A DNA stretch of 64,000 nt, taken from contig CM073193.1 in the NCBI GenBank assembly GCA_037042915.1, forward strand, positions 2,604,001-2,668,000. The letters are read 5' to 3'. Position numbers and translations under genes: made by a program. Below are positions 56,055 to 64,000 of this stretch, one piece after another; the first letter of the stretch is position 1; the number at the start of each line of letters is the position of its first letter. This stretch comes from Auricularia sp. M13. Lineage: Eukaryota > Basidiomycota > Agaricomycetes > Auriculariales > Auriculariaceae. The notes beneath the pieces were generated by a model. That model worked only from the letters and a program-made list of their open reading frames with translations, had not been told where the DNA came from and did not search any database.

Positions 56055-59000
56055 TCACAATCCGTGGTGTCTACGGTAGTCGATCAGACGGGCGGGCGCG
56101 TTGCGGAGTTGGTGAGCAGTGAGCCATTCATCGTGCGCTGGCCCGTAACCTTCCCAGCGTACTAGATACTCTAGCTGCCCTTTGGATCGATTCCTCCTAT
56201 GCGCGACGATACGTTCAACTTGATACTCCTGTGCCGCGTCTTGATTCCAGCGCGGCGTGGGGAGAGTGGAACGCTCTCCGAACTGGTCCGGCGACGGCTC
56301 GTATTTGCGCAAATGGTCCATGTGGATGACGTTGGACATCGGGAACGACGCTGGCAGGTCTATCCGATACGTGGAGTCCCCGACACGCTCTTGTACGGCG
56401 AATGGTCCGATGGCCTTCTGCAGCAGCTTGACGCCCTCGCCTTTGGCCTCGACTAGCTCCAACGTTTTGGGTCTGATAAGCACGAGTTGGCCTGGCTCGA
56501 ACTCCAAAGTTCGGCGGCCCTCATTGTAGGCTTGCGCCTGCGTATGCTGCGCGTGAGCCAGCGCGTCTCTAGCCGATTGCCGATGCGCTTCAAACTCTTC
56601 CAGCATCAAGTCGGTGGTGCGGTTGGCCGTGATACCCCGTTCTATGCCAGCAGCACCTCCCTGAGGTACCAGCAAATCCGCCGGGCTTTTAGGATGGTAC
56701 CCGTACAGAAGAAAGTGCGGAGTGGCGTGCGTGGATGAGTGAACAGTGTTGTTATAAGCGAATTCCACAGCAGGGAGCCACTTCGTCCATGATTTGGGAT
56801 CGCTCGCCGTGTAGCTGCGTAGCATGGTTTCCAAGGTCTTGTTGGCCCGCTCCGTTTGCCCATTGTGTTGCGGATGATGGGAGGAAAAAAGCAGCATGTG
56901 TACTCCAAGCTGCTTGGCGAGCTCCTGGAAAAAGAAGGACAGCCATCGCCCATCCCTGTCAGCGACAATCTCCAGCGGGACTCCGTACTTGCAGACGACA
57001 TGCTGGATGAAGAGCTCCGCAAAACGGACGGTGTCCAGCCTGGTGTCCGTCGGAATGAAAAGCCCGTGCTTCGTAAGGCGGTCGATGATGACCAGAATAG
57101 CGTTGAACCCATCTACCATGGGTAACCCAGTGACCAGGTCCAGAGATATCCGGGCGTAAGGTTCGTCTGGGATGGCGTGAGGTTGCAGCTTCCCGTATCT
57201 TTTGAAATTGGCGTCCTTCGTTTTCTGGCAATGATCGCACGTTTGGCAAAATAGCTCGATGTCCTTACGCATGCGCGGCCAGTAGAAACGTTCCGCTAAG
57301 CGTAGGTACGTTTTCGCAGCTCCAGCGTGAGCCATTTCAAACTGTGACTCATGGCATAACTTTAGCAGCGCGTTCCGCTCCGAGTGGGGTACGCATAGTC
57401 GCGGCATGAAATCTGCGTCGCGGAAAAACAAGAGACCTTCTGCATCCTTGTAGAAGCGGTTTCCGGCGTACCAAGACCGCTCGTCCGAGTTCCCTCCTTT
57501 ATTCATGAAGGCGGGGTCGGACTGATAACCCGCAAGGTATCGTGCACGAGCCTCCGGGCTCATCACAATTTGCAGCGTCGGCGGATGATTGCGTTGCTTC
57601 CATTTCACTGCTTCCTCGAATCGCATGCCGGCGGTCGGCTGCGCATTCTTGCGTCTGGCCTCTTTGGCTCGCGCGCGCCCTTCGTTCGTGCGCGACGGGT
57701 CGGGAGCATGCGGGCTTGGTGAATTCGTTGACTCCGGCGCCTTACTAGTGCCCGTTACAGAAACCGACGGCTGCCCTGCGGACGGAGGTGCACGCGCTTG
57801 ACTCCTTGTGGTGACGAAAACGTTCGCGGACAGATTGTCCAGCAGGTCCGAAAGCTTGAATGCCAAATCAGCGAACGCCATCCTTGGCGCAGGTGAGTTC
57901 TCCGCGGCGCGCTCTCGCAACTCCGCTAAGTCGAAGTCGGTGTAGATAGACGGAGTGTTGTCCTTCGCAGGCGAAACGTGAACCGGCGGGCCCCTGGCCG
58001 CGCGCGTGTGAGGATCCCGCGGAAGACGCGACAACAGGTCTACGTTGGAATGCAGTCTGCCGGCCCTGTGTACTATTTCCAGGTTTGAGAAAGCTCGGAA
58101 TACGAGACCCCAAGCAGCTAGCCGTCTGTTCGCATTCTCGAACGTCCGAGCCCACTGCAGAGCCGAGTGGTCGGTGACCAGAATGATATCTTCGCCTTCG
58201 ATAAAAGGTTGAAACTTCACCAGCGCTTCCTTGGCTGCGAGTGCCTCGCGTTCAGTGGCCGAGTAGTTACGCTCAGCGCTCTTGAAGGTGCGACTCCAGT
58301 ACGAGATAACGCGTTCCGTTTGTATGACAGTGTCGTCCAGCGTGGCTCCCCAAGACGCGGGGGGCTTGATGTCGTTGATGCGCGTAGAAATCTTCGAACA
58401 GAACGATGGCACTGGGCCCTTCTTCTCGAACGCCGCTTTCAACTTGTCGTACGCGGCTGTACCGGCTAGGTCGCCGACCCTTATATCTTGGACTTGCTGT
58501 AGACAGGCGCCCATAGCTTCGTCCGACGCATCCGTATACAAGCGGTAAGGCTGGCCCTGCACCGGGTGCCCCAGCACTGGCGCCGCTTGTAGGCAACGCT
58601 TGACTTCGTTAAAGGCGTACTCTTCATCCTCGCCCCATTCCCACTTGACGCCCTTGCGTAGCAAGCGGAATAGCGGCGCGACGATGAGCGAGTAGAAGGG
58701 AATGAAAGCCTGGAAGTACACCACCATGCCCAGGAAGATCTGAAGCGTTTGCACTTTCATTGGGCGCTGTATTTCCGTGATAGCGCTGACTTTTTCGTCG
58801 TGCGTCGATAGCCCCAGCCGCGAGACCTTGTGCCCTAGCAGCAAGATTGACGAGTACATGAAGTGACACTTCTCTGGCGAGAGCGTCAGCCCGGAACTCT
58901 CGATGGCTCCTAGGACTTTGTCCAGGTGTTCCAAGTGCTCGTCGTAGTTCGCGGAGTAGATGACGATATCGTCTATATAGACCAAGACGAATAGCCAGAG

Positions 59001-60122
59001 GAACGGGGCGAGTATGTTCTGCATCACCCTCTGAAAGATCGCCGGGCCATTGCGCAAGCCGAACGGCATGCGTCTGAACTGGAAGAGCCCGAGGTGCGTT
59101 CGGAAAGCCGTCTTCTCAACATCGTCGGGGGCGATCTCCATCTGATTGAAGCCAGCGAGCGCGTCGAGAGACGAGAGCACTTGGGACCCCGATAGAGCGG
59201 ACAGAATGTCAGCTTGGCGCGGTATTGGGAATTCATCCGGGATTGTGGACGCGTTCAACTTCCTGTAATCCACGCAGAAGCGTGCTTTACCATTGCGGTA
59301 GACGATAACCACCGGGGCCGCCCACGGACTCTTCGACGGTTCAATGACGCCTAGCTCGAACCACTTCTTGATCTGTTTCTCGATGACTTCGCGCTTCTCG
59401 GGTGACGCTCCATGCATGGGTTCTGAAACGGGATGCACACCTTCCTTGGTACGCACGGTCGCGTTGACGTCCAAGTGCCCGAGCCTTCCGTCAAACCCGA
59501 AGGCCAATACTCGCTTGCGAAACAAAGCGAGAGCCTTTTCTCTGTAGGCAGCGGGCACGTCCGGGGCGATGTCTAGGGTTTCCTCCAGCTTGTCCGAAGG
59601 ATAGACGGTAGGATCGGGGGCTTCGGCCCTTGCTGGCGGTTCCAGCTCAGCTTTGCCCTCGATGGGTTGCGCTCCAGGCACGTCACGCAGTTCGTCCGCA
59701 CAAGGCGCAGAACGGTTGCCGCGAATCGAGTCGTGCAAGCTGTTCGAGACTTCAACGCTGCTGGCGGCTGCGGAACCTCCTGGTTCCTCGTCCTGCGGCG
59801 GATCTTTACCGGATTCCTTTCTAACTGGGTCCTCCGGGTCGCCAGCAGCTGTCGTAGCTTCGTTGAGTTCCTGGATGAGGGCTGCGTACACGCGCGACTG
59901 ACGCTCCATGTTCTCCCACTCCTCCGCCGTCGAAGGATGGTTCAAGTACGATTGCGGATCCCGTGCATAGCCTAGAATCGTACCAGCGCGCACCAACCTC
60001 GCGATCTTGGTCGGGTTAGACACTGGCAGGTAAGACCCCCTTGCTATCGACCCCGGTTCTGGGAGTGGCAGCGTTTGCGTAGTGGTGCTCAGCAGAACGT
60101 TCGGGACGGTCACCCCAGGCAA
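56055..60122 (-). CDS. Gypsy pol polyprotein: RT, RNase H, integrase, chromodomain
   Basis: Open frame of 1355 codons without an ATG at its upstream end. Protease is absent; the frame starts in the segment normally following it (PGSIARGSYLPVSNPTKIAR). RT motifs: SPWAAPVVIVYRNGKARF, CVDYRKLNAST, SSLDALAGFNQMEIAP, RMPFGLRNGPAIFQRVM and catalytic FVLVYIDDIVIYS. RNase H: YRLYTDASDEAMGACLQQ and SATEREALAAKEALV, LVTDHSALQW. Integrase: zinc region from LCHESQFEMAHAGAAK to FCQTCDHCQKTKD, then the catalytic core with ISLDLVTGLP, EIVADRDGRWLS and HNGQTERANKTLE (D, D, E). A chromodomain closes the protein: EYQVERIVAHRRNRSKGQL, LVRWEGYGPAHDEWLT. Chromodomains of such elements bind modified histones and steer insertion to heterochromatin. 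A disordered insert lies between RNase H and integrase. Confidence 0.93.
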   Translation of the reverse strand: MPGVTVPNVLLSTTTQTLPLPEPGSIARGSYLPVSNPTKIARLVRAGTILGYARDPQSYLNHPSTAEEWENMERQSRVYAALIQELNEATTAAGDPEDPVRKESGKDPPQDEEPGGSAAASSVEVSNSLHDSIRGNRSAPCADELRDVPGAQPIEGKAELEPPARAEAPDPTVYPSDKLEETLDIAPDVPAAYREKALALFRKRVLAFGFDGRLGHLDVNATVRTKEGVHPVSEPMHGASPEKREVIEKQIKKWFELGVIEPSKSPWAAPVVIVYRNGKARFCVDYRKLNASTIPDEFPIPRQADILSALSGSQVLSSLDALAGFNQMEIAPDDVEKTAFRTHLGLFQFRRMPFGLRNGPAIFQRVMQNILAPFLWLFVLVYIDDIVIYSANYDEHLEHLDKVLGAIESSGLTLSPEKCHFMYSSILLLGHKVSRLGLSTHDEKVSAITEIQRPMKVQTLQIFLGMVVYFQAFIPFYSLIVAPLFRLLRKGVKWEWGEDEEYAFNEVKRCLQAAPVLGHPVQGQPYRLYTDASDEAMGACLQQVQDIRVGDLAGTAAYDKLKAAFEKKGPVPSFCSKISTRINDIKPPASWGATLDDTVIQTERVISYWSRTFKSAERNYSATEREALAAKEALVKFQPFIEGEDIILVTDHSALQWARTFENANRRLAAWGLVFRAFSNLEIVHRAGRLHSNVDLLSRLPRDPHTRAARGPPVHVSPAKDNTPSIYTDFDLAELRERAAENSPAPRMAFADLAFKLSDLLDNLSANVFVTTRSQARAPPSAGQPSVSVTGTSKAPESTNSPSPHAPDPSRTNEGRARAKEARRKNAQPTAGMRFEEAVKWKQRNHPPTLQIVMSPEARARYLAGYQSDPAFMNKGGNSDERSWYAGNRFYKDAEGLLFFRDADFMPRLCVPHSERNALLKLCHESQFEMAHAGAAKTYLRLAERFYWPRMRKDIELFCQTCDHCQKTKDANFKRYGKLQPHAIPDEPYARISLDLVTGLPMVDGFNAILVIIDRLTKHGLFIPTDTRLDTVRFAELFIQHVVCKYGVPLEIVADRDGRWLSFFFQELAKQLGVHMLLFSSHHPQHNGQTERANKTLETMLRSYTASDPKSWTKWLPAVEFAYNNTVHSSTHATPHFLLYGYHPKSPADLLVPQGGAAGIERGITANRTTDLMLEEFEAHRQSARDALAHAQHTQAQAYNEGRRTLEFEPGQLVLIRPKTLELVEAKGEGVKLLQKAIGPFAVQERVGDSTYRIDLPASFPMSNVIHMDHLRKYEPSPDQFGERSTLPTPRWNQDAAQEYQVERIVAHRRNRSKGQLEYLVRWEGYGPAHDEWLTAHQLRNAPARLIDYRRHHGL

Positions 60123-60214
60123 TCTGTTTAGGACCCCTCGGGGTGCTAGCCGAGACCAGTGATGGCTGACCCAAGGCCTCCATCAAATGACATCACCAAC
60201 ACACAAACAGGTAC

Positions 60215-61203
60215 CGCGGCCGCCGATAGCGCCACAAAGCATCATTCCCTGATGACCAAAGGCTCGCCGCGGCGACCGCGAATAACGGAGCTTAGCAGAT
60301 GAGCTTCTGTGCGATGGGATGCAACGCCAGACTGCTCGTTATTTCTGGCATATACAATGCAGCATTATCGTTTGCGCAGTACATTGGCACGCAGAAGATG
60401 ATATCCTGAAGCATGCTTGACACGAATCACCTCTCGCGGCCGCCGTGAGAGCATGCCACATGCCAGGAAATGCATTCCCCTCGACTGGATCGTTGTAGAG
60501 CGTGCCTTATGCGGATATTCGGTGCTTTAAAGCAGCACGCAACGCGAGAACACTGCGCAGGGGTAATGGCAGACGTGGCATTTGTTTGTATTGCACGTTT
60601 TTTGCAATGCAATTCCAATTATACTTCGGTTGAGGTCCAAATACTCTTTCCTATTCATTGCGAAACGTTCATTCGCGGTCGCCGCGGTTGCACCGCGATG
60701 TCCGCTCCTTATCGTCGCGGCCGCCGCGACGTCCAGATGATTCAGATCCGTCGCAGGTGACGGCTTTGCAGGCCGTATAAATCTACGTAAGGTGTATCGA
60801 GTCGCGGTCGAGAAGCAGCAAAACAGCACTTGAAGCCGTGAGTGGAGATCACCAAGAACGTGCAGCCTGTTGTTTGAGGAATGTCCTGCTTGAAGCAACA
60901 TGAAAGAAAAGCTCGTGCACAATCTTTCACACAACAAAATACACCGGAGAATTACCTATTGAGAAGATGAAAGACCAGGTTAGCCTCAAAAACTACAGAC
61001 TAAGGCAAATCGTGCATATGCTTTCAGGGTTGAATTACTGCATTAACGTTCATGGGTGGCGGGTCCCGGCGACCGCAGAGCCAACTGTACCAAAGTGAAG
61101 CAGCGTCGCGGCGACCGCAGGAATAACGGAGGAGGCCGAGTATTACGTCGCGGCGACCGCGAGAATCACGGAGGTAGCCGCGTATTACTTCGCGGCGGCC
61201 GCG
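60215..61203. repeat. CGCGG-N3-CCGCG inverted motif array, part A (9 sites)
   Basis: Sites at 60215, 60268, 60435, 60674, 60716, 61065, 61107, 61149 and 61191 (each 13 bp). The core CGG-N3-CCG is invariant and the flanking C/G bases nearly so. The spacer is CGA/TCG in five and CCG/CGG in four. Five are perfect CGCGG-N3-CCGCG. The rest of 60123-61283 has no gene that I can support. Confidence 0.8.
61105..61188 (+). repeat. Tandem 42-bp repeat carrying the motif
   Basis: Two adjacent units, GTCGCGGCGACCGC followed by (A/G)GAAT(A/C)ACGGAGG, AGCCG and GTATTAC, then a third partial unit. A related unit with aataacggag occurs at 60268-60290. The motif therefore partly multiplied as a larger unit. 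Confidence 0.75.
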
Positions 61204-61283
61204 TGAGCTTTCGAACTGCACCACCGACGGTCTGGGTGTGACCTACCGCACGCCCACACCAAATCCCACGTAGGGGAATACAT

Positions 61284-62348
61284 ATGTCTTTCACTAGACC
61301 CGCCTTCACTACTGCGCCAGACCCGCGAGGGCTCCAAAACCCCAACAAACGGCGCCGCCTGCACCTGCACCAGCATCAGGCTTTGGGACTGCTTCTTCAG
61401 TGCGCACAGTCCCACCAAACATCTCACTGCATGTCGCCCTGATCGTCGTCTTTTGCAGCAGCAGCAGTCCGCGGATCCGTTTTATGGGCACGAAGAGACG
61501 GCGAAGATGGCCGCAGGGTTCATCTTGGCCCTCTTCCACTGTCCGGACTCTGCGGTCGTCGCCCCGCCGCCTGCTACCATCCCCGGAGGCGCACAGGCCC
61601 GCCGCCTACGGCGCCTCCATTGGCCAACTTCATTGCTTATGCGTTGCACCGGACACGCCTCCACTCCTGCGTCACGTTTACGGCGCTCTTCTTGCTCCAG
61701 CGCCTTAAAACGCGCTTTCCCGCTGCTCGAGGTTCTTCAGGGCATCGTTTATTTATCTCCGCCTTTATGATCGCGTCCAAGATCGTCTGCGACGACATCT
61801 ACTCGAACAAGTCCTGGCGTGTCGTCGGCCAGGGCATGTTCTCCTTGAATGGGATCAACCAGATGGAACGCGAGATGTGTTCATATCTGGAGTGGAAGCT
61901 GAACTTCGTCCCGTGCGAGCTCGCTGAATTCGAGGTCAAGGTACGGCGAGAATACAACCCGCGTCGCGCACCCGTCGTCCCCCCCATCGTCACCGCGCCT
62001 CACGGAACTGGCTCGGCTTCCTCCTCTTCTTCTTCGTCGCATACGCACTTGCACTCGCATTCGCAATCTCACGGGCACCACGGCCAGCAGCACGGCCAGC
62101 AGCACGGTCGCGGCTCGCTTCCGTCGCCGCCGGACTCGCCCAACACACCCGCTTCTTCTCATTCCTCGACAGCATTGCCTCAGTCTGCCGTCATTGTCAC
62201 TCCACCGTCAAGCGACGACACGACTTCGATAGCGAGCTCGAAGACCGCTTCGTCGATGTTCTCGTCCGCCAGCGCATCCACGGGCGCGACGTCTCTCGCC
62301 TTGTCATCCAGCGCACACTTCGCATTCACTTCTCGGTCTGTGTGGTAG
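61284..62348 (+). CDS. Pho80-type cyclin
   Basis: Cyclin of the Pcl/Pho80 family that partners a Pho85-like kinase in fungi. Exon 1 61284-61399, GT-AG intron, exon 2 61459-62348. N-terminus MSFTRPAFTTAPDPR, then Pro/Ala/Gln-rich. The cyclin fold reads YGHEETAKMAAGFILALFHC, LANFIAYALHRTRLHSCVTF, TALFLLQRLKTRFPAARG, SSGHRLFISAFMIASKIVCD, DIYSNKSWRVVGQGMFSLN, QMEREMCSYLEWKLNF, the last being a hallmark of the Pho80 group. The tail is Ser/His/Gln-rich (HTHLHSHSQSHGHHGQQHGQ). The frame slips one base at a GGG run (about 61330) and at a CCC run (about 61600); adding one G and one C gives a continuous protein, so the gene is probably intact. It is bracketed by the CGCGG-N3-CCGCG array. Confidence 0.82.
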
Positions 62349-62692
62349 TAGCACGCTATCGCGCGACCGGGCGTCGTGGGCCCTGGTTGCATTCTGGAGG
62401 ACGGGCAGCGATCTCGTGGCGCGACACGCGGCTCTCGGCGCAAGACCCAACGCTTTTTGCTGTTCATAACTTCTCTTCATACCCATCTTGGCAACTGCAT
62501 TTCCCTTCAGACTTTTTATTCCCATACCGCGCACACCTACCTACCTTTGCATCGCTCCTCTTTCCGCTTACATTGCTCGGAACGGCCACCTCATAAATGC
62601 TCCTGTGAGCGCGGTGCGGGACATCTCTCCTGGCGCAGCAGACTAATATCTTCGCCTTCATGGGCAGTGGACGTCCGCTTTTTTGAATACCT

Positions 62693-62985
62693 CGCGGCGA
62701 CCGCGAATCGGAACCGGGTAGCATATCGAACACCGATTGTTCGCGGCCGCCGCGGAGACGGACTTCTGCTTTCACGCACCGCTCGAGCCAAGAAACGCAT
62801 GTCGCACGAGTGCCTGATCGTTGTCAGTAAGGTGGAAACGTCAGTGTCATAGAATTGTGGCTGCGCCTGAGCTCTTTGGCTTCGGCGCATGCAGCACCTG
62901 GCCTTCCATTCAGCTGAACATTCCTCGCGGCGACCGCGAGCGCAAGCGTGCCTCCCGCCGGTGACGGCATCTTGCGGTCGCCGCG
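62693..62985. repeat. CGCGG-N3-CCGCG inverted motif array, part B (4 sites)
   Basis: Sites at 62693, 62742, 62926 and 62973. Three are perfect; the last begins TGCGG. They lie between the end of the cyclin gene and the start of the KDZ gene. The remainder of 62349-63095 has no supported gene. Confidence 0.8.
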
Positions 62986-63095
62986 GCGAAGGACTTGGGC
63001 AGGGATTCTTCCGGGGCCGGAAACCATTTTCGCAGTTTTTCGTCGCTGTATCCGAAAATCCCGAGCAACCCGCCTTCGCTGTCGCTGCCCCCGCC

Positions 63096-64000
63096 ATGCA
63101 AGACATTCAATCCGTCATGCCATTCCGCCTTCGCACTGCTCCGTACGCACGCAGGGCGGCCACTCACGGCGTATACATCGTTCCACCAAGTCGCCGAGTG
63201 TTGCAATTCAAGAATAAAATCGCCCGACCACTTGCACGACAAAACCGCGTGCCAGCGCCAGCCACCCCTCCAGCAGACGGCGGACAATCAAGAGCAACTA
63301 CCGTCAATCGCCAGCCCACAGCACCCACTCGTCCTGCAGTGGTCGACGAGGATGTCTTCATGGCCGACGAGACAGACGTGCCTGAGCCAAGAGTGCAACA
63401 GGTTTTCAAACTGAATATGCCCCCGCCTCGACGTGGACGGCGGGTCAGACGGGTTCCAACGGTCAAGAAGGCGCTGTTATATTCACGATGGGACGAGCTT
63501 ATACCAAGACTTCGGAAGCCACTACTAGAGTTTATGGCTGGGCGTCAGCCCCATGAACACACGCGTTGTAGTGCTCCTGGCTGCCGGGAAAGTCTGCGTC
63601 GTGTTCTATGCGTAGAATGGGATCGTAAGCACCATTTCCTGAATACATGATTACCTGACCAAGACGCTTTCAGGTTACACAGAGCAGCATTTCTTTTGCT
63701 GCCCACACAATGGCCTCGCCGAGCAGCTCGTGGCTCGTGGCTTTTTCCCATCCTCCCCAGAGTTCCCGCCGTATGCATTTTCCACAAAATTACTTGACTT
63801 CTATTACCATCTCTGGTTCCATTCTGCGGACTCAGCTATGGCTGCCGCAGCATCATTGCACGGCTTTCATAACGATCTTGGGTTTCAGTTGCAGGATTCG
63901 AAGGTGAGTGTCGTCCAGCGCTGATGGATTCTGTTAATACCTCACAGGGCAGGATGATTGATGAGGGGTACCGCCGCCCAATGCAATACGCAATTCAATG
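63096..64000 (+). CDS. KDZ-transposon protein with CxC1-like cysteine cluster (5' part)
   Basis: First exons of a Kyakuja-Dileera-Zisupton-type transposon gene, cut by the window end. Exons 63096-63624, 63674-63903 and 63948-64000 join in frame across GT-AG introns. The N-terminus MQDIQSVMPFRLRTAPYARR is followed by a Pro-rich linker and a basic stretch (RRGRRVRRVPTVKKALL). The recognisable part is RWDELIPRLRKPLLEFMAG, then a cysteine cluster (HTRCSAPGCRES, VLCVEWD, FFCCPHNG), LVARGFFPSSPEFPPYAFS, KLLDFYYHLWFHSADSAM, SLHGFHNDLGFQLQDSKG and YRRPMQYAIQ. This order (W-D-x-LIP, Cys cluster, L-V-x-x-GFFP, LLDFY, F-R/RxxxxYA) is that of the CxC1-like domain which precedes the KDZ transposase. The transposase core lies beyond base 64000. 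Confidence 0.82.

Larger units (their letters stand above)
53179..60122 (-). mobile_element. Ty3/Gypsy chromovirus with extra ORF, 5' part missing or unseen
   Basis: Minus-strand LTR retrotransposon: pol with RT, RNase H, integrase and C-terminal chromodomain (56055-60122), a second ORF between pol and LTR (53519-55789), polypurine tract and 3' LTR (53179-53487). No gag, protease or 5' LTR was found to the right; the sequence beyond 60.2 kb is unrelated, so the element is probably truncated. No copy of TGTAACG..CGTTACA next to ggcta was found elsewhere in the window. Confidence 0.75.

Noticed and set aside
61024-61224. Minus-strand ORF with repeated GRRD segments
   Set aside because: The peptide repeats simply reflect translation of the CGCGG-N3-CCGCG tandem units; no other coding evidence.

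Overview
The window looks like nuclear DNA of an Agaricomycete (mushroom-type basidiomycete). Genes are split by 45-65 nt GT-AG introns and packed with short gaps. Recognisable families are typical of that group: a Pho80-type cyclin, a BTB/POZ protein, secreted family-35 beta-galactosidases, a KDZ-type DNA transposon and a chromodomain Gypsy element.

Layout. 1-9.3 kb: a forkhead-like gene running off the left edge, a coiled-coil gene of unknown role, a TetX-like FAD monooxygenase, two unrecognised minus-strand genes, a 779-bp terminal-inverted-repeat element in an otherwise gene-free 2-kb stretch, and an APH-type kinase-like gene. 9.5-42.8 kb: a large inverted duplication. A VIT/VWA gene and a beta-galactosidase gene occur tail-to-tail on the left (9541-13015 plus; 21435-25904 minus) and again as the mirror image on the right (34867-39374 plus; 39822-42819 minus). 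The left VWA copy carries GLFG-type repeats and several frame breaks; the right copy is an open 914-residue reading frame. The left pair is separated by a BTB gene and a very large acidic nuclear protein. Between the two galactosidase genes lies a block of housekeeping genes: DBP8/DDX49 RNA helicase, ARS2/SERRATE, ESF2/ABT1, GatC and mitochondrial ribosomal protein mS34. Three of these serve RNA or ribosome production and two serve mitochondrial translation.

43.6-60.1 kb is retroelement territory, all on the minus strand. A LINE (poly-A tail, endonuclease-RT-RNase H ORF2, zinc-knuckle ORF1) is interrupted by a 428-bp inverted-repeat element whose removal restores the reading frame. Next to it is a Ty3/Gypsy chromovirus with one clear LTR, a pol with chromodomain, an extra 756-residue ORF between pol and the LTR, and no gag or 5' LTR visible.

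60.2-64 kb: a Pho80-like cyclin gene flanked by thirteen copies of a CpG-rich inverted motif, CGCGG-N3-CCGCG, followed by the first exons of a KDZ-transposon (CxC1-like) gene cut by the right edge. The motif array is the most unusual signal here and is not explained by the genes.

Several conserved genes (ESF2, mS34, the cyclin, the BTB gene, the large nuclear protein) show single-base frame breaks, mostly in homopolymer runs. Some apparent gene damage may therefore be consensus error rather than biology. Exon joins were read by eye from splice signals and reading-frame continuity.
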